A stretch of DNA of 10,250 nucleotides from Casp-Chloro-G3 sp002816715 (GCA_027623815.1 JAQBUV010000077.1:1-10250), one strand, 5' to 3'. Numbered from the stretch's first letter, positions 1 to 6,311 are shown. The notes: a model not told the origin generated them from the sequence alone. Translations and numbers: made by a program.

Positions 1-1
1 T

Positions 2-73
2 ATTTCCCTCATTCTAGGAGCGGGACTCTATCTTAACCACCTGTCCGATTTTTGGGGTCCACCTCAAAGTTAG
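2..73 (+). CDS. Possible C-terminal tail of an upstream membrane protein (partial)
   Basis: An open frame enters from the left edge and stops with TAG at 71-73. Its 23 visible residues begin ISLILGAGLYLNHL and end in FWGPPQS. The first part is hydrophobic, as at the end of a membrane helix, and the tail is short and polar. This could be the last part of a membrane protein on the same strand as tsaD. The piece is too short to identify, and chance open reading is possible. The tsaD promoter begins only 8 bases after the stop. Confidence 0.3.
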   Translation: MSLILGAGLYLNHLSDFWGPPQS

Positions 74-80
74 GGCAAAG

Positions 81-110
81 TTGACTTGGTCAAAGAGTTC
101 TCCGTATCAT
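81..110 (+). promoter_or_regulatory. Sigma-70-type promoter of tsaD
   Basis: A -35 box TTGACT (81-86) and a -10 box TATCAT (105-110) are separated by 18 bases. Each matches the consensus at 5 of 6 positions. Transcription would start near 117, leaving a leader of about 33 bases before the ATG at 150. The -35 box sits inside a small dyad, TTGAC-ttg-GTCAA (81-93), which could be an operator or chance. Confidence 0.6.
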
Positions 111-149
111 CATGTCAATAACATTTAGGTGGTTCTTGAGTTCAGAAGC

Positions 150-1193
150 ATGAAAATTCTCGGTATAGAAACTTCTTGCGACGAGACTGCGGTCGGAATC
201 GTCGAAGACGGACGGCTACTGCGGGCTAACGTTATCTCCTCGCAAGTAGATCTCCACGCGCGGTACGGCGGCGTCGTGCCTGAAGTCGCGTCGCGTCAGC
301 ACGTTCGAGACATGGTACCCACCCTGGAAAAGTCCCTGGCCGACGGCGGCATCGCCCTGGAAGACGTCGATTTCGTGGCCGCGACTTATGGCCCTGGTCT
401 GGCGGGTTCATTAATCACCGGACTTAACACCGCCAAAGCACTCTCGTTCTCGCTGGGAGTGCCTCTGGTTGGGGTCAACCACCTGGAGGGGCACATCTAT
501 GCCTCCTGGCTGATCGAGGGCGTCGACAGTCCGGCTGAATCGCCGGGATTTCCCCTGGCCTGCTTGATCGCCTCCGGTGGCCACACCGACTTGATCCTGA
601 TGGAGGGTCATGGCATCTACAAGCTGGTGGGCCGCACCAGGGATGATGCTGCTGGTGAAGCCTTTGATAAGGCGGCAAGAATTTTGGGGCTGGGATTCCC
701 CGGCGGCCCGGAGATTCAACGTGTATCGCAAGGGGCGTCCGGCACTGAGCTACCGGCATTGCCGCGCGCTTGGATGAAGGATACCCTGGACTTCAGCTTC
801 AGCGGGGTCAAGACCGCTCTGCTGCACCTGGCGCAGTCAAAAGGCGTTTACCCCGCCGACACCAGCATTCTGGATAAAGTGCAACAGGCCCATCTGGTGC
901 GGGAGATGGCGGCAATTTTCCAGGAATCATTGGTGGATGTGATGGTAGTAAAGTTAATCGAAATGGCAAAACAGTACCACGCCAAGGGTATCGTTTTGGG
1001 CGGCGGGGTGGCGGCCAATGCGAGGTTGAGGGAGGTAGTGGCTCAGCGGTCGACGCTGCCGGTGATCATTCCCCCACCGGTGCTTTGCACTGATAACGGC
1101 GCCATGATCGCCGCTTGCGCCTATTATCAAGTCCAACGAGGCGAGCAATTCGGCCTGGATTTAGATATTGACCCAGCTTTGCCCTTGGGATAG
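150..1193 (+). CDS. tsaD: tRNA threonylcarbamoyladenosine biosynthesis protein TsaD
   Basis: TsaD (Kae1/YgjD family) is the catalytic subunit that transfers the threonylcarbamoyl group to A37 of ANN-decoding tRNAs, making t6A, in the cytoplasm together with TsaB and TsaE. The protein has 347 residues, normal for the family. It opens with the classic MKILGIETSCDETAVG ATPase-fold motif. It also has the metal-binding HLEGH, the SGGHTDLI loop, GRTRDDAAGEAFDKAAR, the DFSFSGVKTALL segment, GGGVAANARLR, and CTDNGAMIA near the C-terminus. All family landmarks are present, so it should be active. An in-frame GTG at 129 would add seven residues (MVLEFRS), but the family consensus starts at the ATG at 150. 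The ribosome-binding site is weak (CAGAAG). tsaB and tsaE are not in view. A gap of 36 bases separates it from the convergent gene at 1230, with no clear terminator. Confidence 0.97.
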   Translation: MKILGIETSCDETAVGIVEDGRLLRANVISSQVDLHARYGGVVPEVASRQHVRDMVPTLEKSLADGGIALEDVDFVAATYGPGLAGSLITGLNTAKALSFSLGVPLVGVNHLEGHIYASWLIEGVDSPAESPGFPLACLIASGGHTDLILMEGHGIYKLVGRTRDDAAGEAFDKAARILGLGFPGGPEIQRVSQGASGTELPALPRAWMKDTLDFSFSGVKTALLHLAQSKGVYPADTSILDKVQQAHLVREMAAIFQESLVDVMVVKLIEMAKQYHAKGIVLGGGVAANARLREVVAQRSTLPVIIPPPVLCTDNGAMIAACAYYQVQRGEQFGLDLDIDPALPLG

Positions 1194-1229
1194 CTGGTTT
1201 TAGGAATGGGCACTGTATCTAGTCCCCCG

Positions 1230-1832
1230 TTATAGATCACCTGCCGTCATGGAACGACTGCTATGTCCGTTACGCGCCGAGAACATCAGGTTGATCAGCT
1301 GGTAAACTTCTTCTCCAGCAGTCTCCCCAGGGTATGGCAAGGAGAAGCTCCAGTCGCTGCCCTGGAATCTGATTGACCCACCCTCTGAGGCAAAGTAGTG
1401 CTGCCAGGCGATCCAAGCGCCGGTGAGCAATGCCAGCAATACGACCAGTGGTGCCAGGTCGATGTTGATCAAAGGGATGGAGGGGCCGTCGAATCTGGTA
1501 GTAAGCCAGTATGACACCACCAAATAGATGACCAAGCCGCCAGCGATCATCAATAGTGCTTGCGTCCAAGACAGCGAATTTCGTGACCCGTTCCTTACTG
1601 ACACTGCCTTCATGTCCTCGATGGGAATCAGCATAGTATCTTGTGCGCTCTGACCCTCCTCAAAGGAGATGATGCGCCGGTTGGTGGTCACCAACAACCG
1701 CCCTTCCGTGGTCGGTTCTGGCACTATGCCTGTTTCTGGAGCAAACAAGCAGACCACTTTCTCTCCAGAAAGCAGGCCGACCTCTCGCACCTGAGTCAGG
1801 TAATTTAAAGGGCGTTCAAGGTTGTTTGACAA
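1230..1832 (-). CDS. Uncharacterised two-helix membrane protein with a PH-like signature
   Basis: I do not recognise this 200-residue protein as a named family. What can be seen: residues 44-58 (GRLLVTTNRRIISFE) and 68-79 (LIPIEDMKAVSV) resemble the early strands of bacterial PH-like (bPH) domains. Two membrane helices follow at about 89-111 and 127-147. After them come GSIRFQG (153-158) and a final amphipathic segment, AGEEVYQLINLMFSAR, like the closing helix of a PH fold. The membrane hairpin therefore seems to be inserted within the PH-like unit. A GTG at 1847 would start a 205-residue form. I prefer the TTG at 1832-1830 because a GGAGG (1843-1839) lies six bases before it, inside the longer form. 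The gene converges on tsaD and diverges from the crotonase gene. The PH reading is an inference; that it encodes a real membrane protein is likely. Confidence 0.8.
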   Translation of the reverse strand: MSNNLERPLNYLTQVREVGLLSGEKVVCLFAPETGIVPEPTTEGRLLVTTNRRIISFEEGQSAQDTMLIPIEDMKAVSVRNGSRNSLSWTQALLMIAGGLVIYLVVSYWLTTRFDGPSIPLINIDLAPLVVLLALLTGAWIAWQHYFASEGGSIRFQGSDWSFSLPYPGETAGEEVYQLINLMFSARNGHSSRSMTAGDL

Positions 1833-1850
1833 GGCTCTCCTCCGCACAAC

Positions 1851-1859
1851 ATACTATCA
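1851..1859 (-). promoter_or_regulatory. Possible extended -10 promoter of the PH-like membrane gene
   Basis: On the minus strand the sequence reads TGATAGTAT, an extended -10 form (TGn before TAGTAT). The match at -35 (TGGGTA, 1879-1874) is poor. The start site would fall just before the GGAGG, giving a very short leader. This is a weak call. Confidence 0.3.
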
Positions 1860-1883
1860 CAATTGCTGCCTCTTACCCAGATT

Positions 1884-1962
1884 GGCTGGCGGCTAACCTG
1901 GAGTGTTCTATTTCCAGAACGGCAATGGCTAGTCGGAGCAAGGGCATTGGTGCGGGCCAGCC
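1884..1962. repeat. Nested inverted repeats in the leader of the crotonase-like gene
   Basis: GGCTGGC (1884-1890) is the exact reverse complement of GCCAGCC (1956-1962). Between them a smaller hairpin, CTGGA (1898-1902) with TCCAG (1913-1917), can form. Together they would fold the space before the gene at 1993 into a long stem-loop. I see no convincing sigma-70 promoter for that gene here. The 65-base loop is long enough for a 7-base match to be chance. Confidence 0.3.
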
Positions 1963-1992
1963 GCACACTTAAACAGTCCCGGAGGTTAACGC

Positions 1993-2808
1993 ATGGTGGT
2001 AGTAAATACTGAACAACACGGTCAAATAATGCTGATCCAACTGAACCGGCCGGAACGGATGAATGCCCTGGGGGTTGAACTCAGAACCGAGATGGCGGCA
2101 GCATTTACCGAATTCAAGAACAACCCGGATTTAGAAGTTGCCGTGTTTACCGGTACTGGGCGGGCATTCTGTGCCGGCGAGGACATGAAGGAAGCTCTGG
2201 AACGCGGCGCACCGGGAAGTGCAGCGCATCCAATTGATAACCCTCTTAACAATGGAACCCTGGACAAACCGGTCATCGCCGCCGTCAACGGATTTGCGAT
2301 GGGTGGCGGATTTATGCTGGTAGAGCGTACCGACTTGCGCGTGGCGGTTCGCGGCGCGGTGTTCGAGGTTTCGGAGGCCAAACGGTGGTTGCTGGGCGGC
2401 TATCAGCACGGGATGTTTGCCGGTCTCCCGCACCCAATCGCTACTGAAATGGCCCTGGGTTTCCGCTTCACCGCTGAGCGGCTTTACGAGGTCGGGTTCC
2501 TCAATCGATTGGTTGACCCGGAACAGCTATTGCCCACCGCGTTCGAAATGGCCGAACACTTGCTCACCCTGCCCCCGGCATCCCGGGTCAACACAGTTTA
2601 TATGATGCGGCAAATGCGTCCCCAGGTAGCTCCCGATTTGAGTAGTTTAGCCGAAGCTCTTCACGAGCATGGGGACAAGTCGGACTTGATGGAATCAAGA
2701 AAGGCATTCGCGGAAAAACGCAAGCCCAATTTTAACGGTTGGGTGAACCCAGAAGACCGTTATAACACGCCCAGGCTGGGAACGCTCAAGGCAGAACCCG
2801 AAGAGTAG
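1993..2808 (+). CDS. Enoyl-CoA hydratase/isomerase (crotonase) family protein
   Basis: Crotonases act on acyl-CoA thioesters, most often hydrating the 2-enoyl-CoA in beta-oxidation. The 271 residues carry the usual landmarks: NRPERMNAL (18-26), the oxyanion-hole loop FCAGEDM (59-65) and KPVIAAVNGFAMGGG (92-106). After GGG the family usually has a glutamate (Glu144 of rat enoyl-CoA hydratase), but here the sequence is GGGFMLVERTD, with Met108. The second catalytic glutamate appears kept (Glu128 in SEAKRWL). The next loop reads GGYQHG rather than the usual PGAGG. A simple hydratase mechanism is therefore doubtful; an isomerase, hydrolase, ring-cleaving or other crotonase reaction is possible. 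The start is well supported: GGAGG at 1981-1985, seven bases before ATG. It faces etfA across a REP-like element. The family call is firm, the reaction unknown. Confidence 0.93.
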   Translation: MVVVNTEQHGQIMLIQLNRPERMNALGVELRTEMAAAFTEFKNNPDLEVAVFTGTGRAFCAGEDMKEALERGAPGSAAHPIDNPLNNGTLDKPVIAAVNGFAMGGGFMLVERTDLRVAVRGAVFEVSEAKRWLLGGYQHGMFAGLPHPIATEMALGFRFTAERLYEVGFLNRLVDPEQLLPTAFEMAEHLLTLPPASRVNTVYMMRQMRPQVAPDLSSLAEALHEHGDKSDLMESRKAFAEKRKPNFNGWVNPEDRYNTPRLGTLKAEPEE

Positions 2809-2835
2809 CAGGACGTTTGCGAATGCACGAAAATT

Positions 2836-2908
2836 CCGCTCGTGGTGAGCTTGTCGAACCATGAGCCAGTGCAGGCCGTCCATCCTTCGACTGGCTCAGG
2901 ACGAGCGG
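2836..2908. repeat. REP-like inverted repeat between convergent genes, likely two-way terminator
   Basis: The 23-base arm at 2836-2858 and the arm at 2886-2908 (TTCGACTGGCTCAGGACGAG...) are reverse complements at 19 of 23 positions, around a 27-base loop. The core TTCGACAAGCTCA is a familiar intergenic repeat in many bacterial genomes and yields spurious peptides such as VRQAHHER when translated. It lies between the ends of the crotonase-like gene and etfA, where a hairpin could end transcription from both sides. A second perfect stem, TGAGCCAGT (2862-2870) with ACTGGCTCA (2890-2898), competes with the long stem. Confidence 0.75.
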
Positions 2909-2930
2909 CCCCGGTTGTCCTGAAAGCTCG

Positions 2931-3923
2931 CTACCCCTGCGTCAATTCGCGAATAGTCTCGGTAAGGGCGGGCAATATTTTCTGCCAGTCGCCCACCACA
3001 CCATAGCGGGCTTCTTTGAAGATATTGGCTTCGATATCTTTGTTGATCGCGACGATTACCTTCGACCCGGAACAACCTGCCATATGCTGGCTGGCGCCGG
3101 AAATGGCGACCATAATGTACAGGTCAGGGGTAATGGTCTTGCCGGTCAGGCCCACCTGATAGCTGGCGGGAACCCATCCCGAATCCACCGCGGCACGAGA
3201 GGCTCCCAGTCCCGCGCCCAGCAGCTTGGCCAGTTCTTCCAGGTCTTTGAACGGCTCTGGGCCGCCCAGTCCCCGGCCACCGGAAACGACAATGCGGGCG
3301 TCTTCCAGCTTGATACCCTGGGCCTCTTCTTTGACGGTGTTCACCAGCGTGGTGCGGGCCTGGCTGGCATCCAGTTCCACCGGAAAGGACACTACCTGAC
3401 CCTGCCTTGAGGCGTCTGCCTCCAGTGGTTCGTACACCTTGGGACGCACTGCCGCGACTTGGGGGCTGTAATTGCAACTGACTACGGCGACCGCGCTGCC
3501 GCCATACACTGGCCGGTTGGCCAGCAGTTTCTTGGTGGCCGGGTCAACCGAAATTTCCAGGCAGTCTTGGGCCAAGCCAACGCCGAGCCGAAAAGCGAGT
3601 CTTGGGGCCAGCTCCCGGCCTTCGTTGGTGCGCCCAAGCAGAATAACGCTGGGGTCTGCTTCTCGGCAGAGAGTTTCCATTGCCGACAGATACAGGTCAA
3701 CCTGGTACTGCCCCAGGGCTGGGTTGGTCACCGAGTAGACCTTGTCGGCACCGTGGCTGATGGCTTGCTGGGACGGGCCTTCCAGCGAGTCACCGAACAG
3801 GCCAATACTTAGTTCCTCACCCAGGTCGTCAGCCACAGTGCGCCCGGCGGCCAGCACTTCCCGCGCGGTGAGACTCAACTCACCGTTGGTCACGTCTCCC
3901 AGAACTAGGACTCCCTCAGCCAT
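2931..3923 (-). CDS. etfA: Electron transfer flavoprotein alpha subunit
   Basis: EtfA forms a heterodimer with EtfB and binds the FAD that carries electrons from acyl-CoA and other dehydrogenases to the quinone pool. The 330 residues match the family length. The N-terminal half is the alpha-ETF fold, with GRELAPRLA at 102-110. The C-terminal FAD domain has SGGRGLGG (214-221), GASRAAVDSGW (240-250), QVGLTGKTI (256-264), ISGASQHMAG (274-283) and VAINKD (291-296), close to the ETF alpha signature. The start is ATG at 3923, with GGAGG (3933-3929) five bases upstream. It lies 141 bases after etfB on the same strand, an unusually long gap for this pair, filled with 13-base repeats and a terminator-like hairpin. 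No ETF:quinone oxidoreductase or fixCX gene is next to it. A bifurcating role cannot be decided from sequence alone. Confidence 0.97.
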   Translation of the reverse strand: MAEGVLVLGDVTNGELSLTAREVLAAGRTVADDLGEELSIGLFGDSLEGPSQQAISHGADKVYSVTNPALGQYQVDLYLSAMETLCREADPSVILLGRTNEGRELAPRLAFRLGVGLAQDCLEISVDPATKKLLANRPVYGGSAVAVVSCNYSPQVAAVRPKVYEPLEADASRQGQVVSFPVELDASQARTTLVNTVKEEAQGIKLEDARIVVSGGRGLGGPEPFKDLEELAKLLGAGLGASRAAVDSGWVPASYQVGLTGKTITPDLYIMVAISGASQHMAGCSGSKVIVAINKDIEANIFKEARYGVVGDWQKILPALTETIRELTQG

Positions 3924-3947
3924 TACATCCTCCGGTGATTACCCGTG

Positions 3948-3972
3948 AAAAAACCTACCGAGATACCCTCGG
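3948..3972 (-). terminator. Terminator-like hairpin between etfB and etfA
   Basis: Read on the minus strand, CCGAG (3972-3968), a five-base loop GGTAT and CTCGG (3962-3958) form a perfect 5-base-pair stem. TAGG and then six T (3953-3948) follow. The stem is short and the four bases before the T-run weaken it, so it may act as an attenuator rather than a full terminator. It would lower etfA transcription relative to etfB. Confidence 0.45.
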
Positions 3973-4009
3973 AATACTCCGACGGAATACTCCGACGGAA
4001 TACTCCGAA
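3971..4009. repeat. Three tandem copies of a 13-base repeat in the etfB-etfA gap
   Basis: GGAATACTCCGAC occurs at 3971-3983 and 3984-3996, and a third time at 3997-4009 with the last base changed. Each copy holds a small dyad, CGGA-atac-TCCG. The dyad of the copy next to etfA (3970-3981) overlaps one arm of the terminator-like hairpin at 3958-3972, so the two folds exclude each other. Confidence 0.9.
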
Positions 4010-4031
4010 TAAAATAACCAGGCCGCTTCCC

Positions 4032-4057
4032 GCGGAAATTTACTGTGGAAATTTAAT
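4032..4057. repeat. Second 13-base tandem pair just after etfB
   Basis: GCGGAAATTTACT (4032-4044) is followed at once by GTGGAAATTTAAT (4045-4057), identical at 11 of 13 positions. It has the same period as the repeat run 23 bases away but a different sequence. It begins eight bases after the etfB stop codon in the direction of transcription. Confidence 0.75.
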
Positions 4058-4064
4058 TGGACTA

Positions 4065-4865
4065 CTAAATCAGCTTTGCTTCCCGAAGTTTGAATGCCAA
4101 TTGGCGGGCGGCATCCGCTTCGTCATCGCCCTCAATAATCTCGCAGTCTTGGTTGCGCTGGGGCACGAACAGGTCGTGGAGGGTGATGCGCGGCTCCAAC
4201 TGCCCGGCTTCGATTTCCAGATCGGCGGCGCTCCAGATGGTGGGACGCTTGCGAGTCGCCGCCATGATGCCCCGCAATGTGGGATACCGGGGCTGACCCA
4301 ACTCGTTGCTGACGGTAACCAGGGCGGGTAGCGATGCCTCCACCACTTCATAGCCGCCGGGGATCAGTCGCTCGACGACAACTTTATCCCCTTTGACTTC
4401 AACTTTTCGGCCTAGAGTGATGCAGGCCATGCCCAGAATTTCTGCCACGCCCAAGGGCACCTGGGCGTTATCCCAGTCGGAAGCCTGACGGCCACAGATA
4501 ATCAGGTCAAAGCCGCCCAGTTTACGCACTGCCGCCGCCAGCAGTTGGGCAGTGAAAAAACTGTCGATCGTGTTTTTGAAACTGTCGTCCTGAAGTAGCA
4601 CCAACTGGTCGGCGCCCATCGACAAGGGTTTCTTCATCACGTCCAAGGCAAAGGTGGGGCCTGCCGCGATGACGGTGATGGTGGCTTCCTGAGAGTCTTT
4701 AATCTGTAAGGCAGCCTCAACCGCGTTCTCGTCAAAGCCATTGACCACCGGAGGAATATTGGGAGGTGTAACTACTTGGCGCGTATTGGCGTCAATCCGG
4801 AAGGCCGACATCGGCATCTCAGGATCCATAACTTGCTTTGCCAAAACGCCGATATTGATCGGCAT
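4065..4865 (-). CDS. etfB: Electron transfer flavoprotein beta subunit
   Basis: EtfB pairs with EtfA and carries the adenine-nucleotide (AMP) site and the contact face for partner dehydrogenases. The 266 residues begin MPINIGVLAKQVMDPEMP, matching the usual start with its KQV-D-P motif. Further landmarks are the PFDENA-like GFDENAVEAALQIKD (43-57), GADQLVLL (84-91), the nucleotide-loop GRQASDWDNAQVP (125-137) and the C-terminal signature SNELGQPRYPTLRGIMAARK-like stretch (187-206). Upstream in-frame codons from 4892 would add nine residues (MTATLGGIT), but ATG at 4865 has an ideal GGAGG (4877-4873) seven bases away and fits the family. It is the first gene of the etfBA unit and has its own sigma-70 promoter. 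Together with the crotonase-like gene nearby, a role in acyl-CoA oxidation is likely but not shown. Confidence 0.97.
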   Translation of the reverse strand: MPINIGVLAKQVMDPEMPMSAFRIDANTRQVVTPPNIPPVVNGFDENAVEAALQIKDSQEATITVIAAGPTFALDVMKKPLSMGADQLVLLQDDSFKNTIDSFFTAQLLAAAVRKLGGFDLIICGRQASDWDNAQVPLGVAEILGMACITLGRKVEVKGDKVVVERLIPGGYEVVEASLPALVTVSNELGQPRYPTLRGIMAATRKRPTIWSAADLEIEAGQLEPRITLHDLFVPQRNQDCEIIEGDDEADAARQLAFKLREAKLI

Positions 4866-4901
4866 AGTAATTCCTCCCAGAGTCGCAGTCAAACAGTGTG
4901 A

Positions 4902-4931
4902 AATGTATCACGCACCAACGAAGCATGTCAA
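4902..4931 (-). promoter_or_regulatory. Sigma-70-type promoter of etfB
   Basis: On the minus strand a perfect -35 box TTGACA (4931-4926) is followed after 18 bases by TACATT (4907-4902), 4 of 6 matches to the -10 consensus. Transcription would begin near 4895, giving a leader of about 30 bases that holds the GGAGG. The -35 box lies in a tandem repeat. Confidence 0.6.
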
Positions 4932-4948
4932 CGAAGCATGTCAACGAA
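4916..4948. repeat. 13-base tandem repeat that duplicates the etfB -35 box
   Basis: CAACGAAGCATGT occurs at 4916-4928 and 4929-4941, with the first seven bases repeated again at 4942-4948. Each junction makes TGTCAA, which is TTGACA on the etfB strand. There are thus two perfect -35 boxes 13 bases apart; only the one nearer etfB has a -10 box at a usable distance. Confidence 0.9.
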
Positions 4949-5061
4949 AAGGGCTTAGAACCACCTGGTCCTAACCAGCGTATTTTACTTTAACTGGCAG
5001 ACACCTAAATTGACATAACTATGACGTAGCTAAGGGCAAATCCGATGGTGAATCTGGGCAA

Positions 5062-5070
5062 TGATATAAT
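5062..5070 (+). promoter_or_regulatory. Extended -10 promoter of htpX
   Basis: TGATATAAT is a perfect -10 hexamer (5065-5070) with the extended TGn element. No good -35 box lies 16-18 bases upstream, which an extended -10 can tolerate. The start would be near 5077, leaving a leader of about 110 bases before the htpX ATG. I see no CIRCE-type heat-shock operator (inverted GAGTGCTAA). Confidence 0.55.
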
Positions 5071-5156
5071 TACAGATAGGGATCAACCCTCTGAGCGAAA
5101 AACCAGCGGGTTAAACCATACACTACATCTGGCACACACTATGTCGTGCCGAAACT

Positions 5157-5184
5157 GGAGAATTTTGGACCGGAGAATTTTGGA
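5157..5184 (+). repeat. Duplicated ribosome-binding segment before htpX
   Basis: GGAGAATTTTGGA occurs exactly twice, at 5157-5169 and 5172-5184, 15 bases apart. Both copies carry a GGAG that could pair with 16S rRNA; the nearer one lies 12 bases from the ATG at 5188, longer than ideal. The duplicated block is read as LENFGPENFG if translation began at the GTG at 5146. Confidence 0.85.
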
Positions 5185-5187
5185 TCA

Positions 5188-6039
5188 ATGAACACCCTGA
5201 AAACATTTTTCTTGCTGATGGTGTTGACTGGCCTGCTGCTGCTGATCGGCGCAATGTTCGGCGGCGAGATCGGCATCGTTATGGCGCTGGGCTTTGCCCT
5301 GATTCTTAATGTAGGCGCCTACTGGTTCAGTGACCGCATCGCTCTGGGCATGACCCACGCCCGCCAGGTCACAGAAGAGGAAGACCCCGAGCTATACCGG
5401 CTGGTGGCGGAACAGGCGTCGCTGGCCGGACTGCCCATGCCCAAGGTATATTCGATTGAAAGCGACTCTCCCAACGCCTTTGCTACCGGTCGCAACCCCC
5501 AACACGCCACCGTGGCGGCGACTACCGGGATCCGTCGGCTGCTGACGCGGGAGGAATTGGGCGCGGTGATGGCCCATGAAATGGCCCATGTGGGCAACCG
5601 GGACACTTTGATCATGTCCATCGTCGCGACACTAGCCGGGGCCATATCCATGCTGGCGATGATTGCCCAGTTCTCGGCCATCTTCGGTAGTATGGGCGGT
5701 GGTCGAGAGCGCGGAGGCGGAAGCATCATCGGCCTGCTGGTGGTCGCCATTGTCATGCCTATTGCGGCGACGATAATCCGCCTGGCAATCTCCCGCTCCC
5801 GTGAATTTCAGGCCGACGCTACCGGGGCCAAGACCTCAGGGAACCCGGAAGCATTGGCGAGCGCGCTGGAGAAACTGGAACGAGGGGCCGCGGCCCATCC
5901 CATGAAGGTGGCGGAATCAGCCTCCCATTTGTTCATCGTCAACCCGCTGACTGGAAAGGCTATGGCCAACCTGTTCTCCACCCATCCGCCGATTGAGGAG
6001 CGGGCGCGACGACTACGCAGTATGGGGCCAAATTACTAA
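5188..6039 (+). CDS. htpX: Membrane zinc metalloprotease HtpX (M48B family)
   Basis: HtpX is an inner-membrane protease that degrades misfolded membrane proteins with its active site facing the cytoplasm. The 283 residues fit the family. Two N-terminal membrane helices (about 7-23 and 27-46) come first. The zinc site HEMAH is at 130-134, with the third ligand probably Glu206 in SRSREFQAD. Two further hydrophobic spans lie at about 141-165 and 179-200, separated by a glycine-rich loop (GSMGGGRERGGGS). The typical THPPIEERARRL motif is near the end (265-276). An upstream GTG at 5146 would give 297 residues, but the added part is the duplicated leader, and MNTLKTF is the usual HtpX start. It stands alone, divergent from etfB, and ends in a hairpin terminator. 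Confidence 0.96.
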   Translation: MNTLKTFFLLMVLTGLLLLIGAMFGGEIGIVMALGFALILNVGAYWFSDRIALGMTHARQVTEEEDPELYRLVAEQASLAGLPMPKVYSIESDSPNAFATGRNPQHATVAATTGIRRLLTREELGAVMAHEMAHVGNRDTLIMSIVATLAGAISMLAMIAQFSAIFGSMGGGRERGGGSIIGLLVVAIVMPIAATIIRLAISRSREFQADATGAKTSGNPEALASALEKLERGAAAHPMKVAESASHLFIVNPLTGKAMANLFSTHPPIEERARRLRSMGPNY

Positions 6040-6086
6040 AATGTCCCGCACCCTGCCTGCCTGCCATTAGTAAACTAAAGTCACAG

Positions 6087-6125
6087 TGAAGGCCCATCTT
6101 GGCAGTTGGGCCTTCATGATTTTAT
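6087..6125 (+). terminator. Rho-independent terminator after htpX
   Basis: TGAAGGCCCA (6087-6096) and TGGGCCTTCA (6107-6116) make a perfect 10-base-pair stem with a 10-base loop, followed by the T-rich TGATTTTAT. It lies 48 bases after the htpX stop. Confidence 0.8.
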
Positions 6126-6131
6126 AAGTCG

Positions 6132-6195
6132 TTTGTAATTCGATACAAAAGGGCATAAGCCCGGTCACGCTGCTCAGCGGGTGCGGTGATAGAAT
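6132..6195 (+). promoter_or_regulatory. Possible promoter and small dyads before the membrane protein at 6312
   Basis: TGATAGAAT (6187-6195) is an extended -10 element like the one before htpX; no clear -35 box precedes it. Upstream lie two small inverted repeats: TTTGTA-attcga-TACAAA (6132-6149) and GGGC-ataa-GCCC (6151-6162). Transcription would start near 6202, 110 bases before the ATG. The dyads may be operators or chance. Confidence 0.35.
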
Positions 6196-6311
6196 CCTCT
6201 ATAGGTTGGGCATCAAATCAACATTTCTCTTCACAAATGCTGCTGAGGTACGTGTGCCTGTAATCGCTGCCATGTCCGCGTATCTAGGCCACTTCTGTCC
6301 ATGAGTTCGCC

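Noticed and set aside
411..731. Minus-strand 106-residue open frame inside tsaD
   Set aside because: The plus-strand frame encodes full TsaD with all motifs; the opposite frame is a by-product of its GC-rich codons.
2695..2883. Minus-strand 62-residue frame containing VRQAHHER
   Set aside because: This peptide is a common by-product of translating REP-like spacer repeats; the rest overlaps the end of the crotonase-like gene, and there is no ribosome-binding site.
3971..4009. CRISPR-like array
   Set aside because: The 13-base units are directly joined with no spacers and only three copies, so this is a tandem repeat.
5010..5038. TTGACA at 5010-5015 as the htpX -35 box
   Set aside because: No acceptable -10 hexamer lies 16-18 bases downstream; the extended -10 at 5062-5070 is too far (49 bases) to be its partner.
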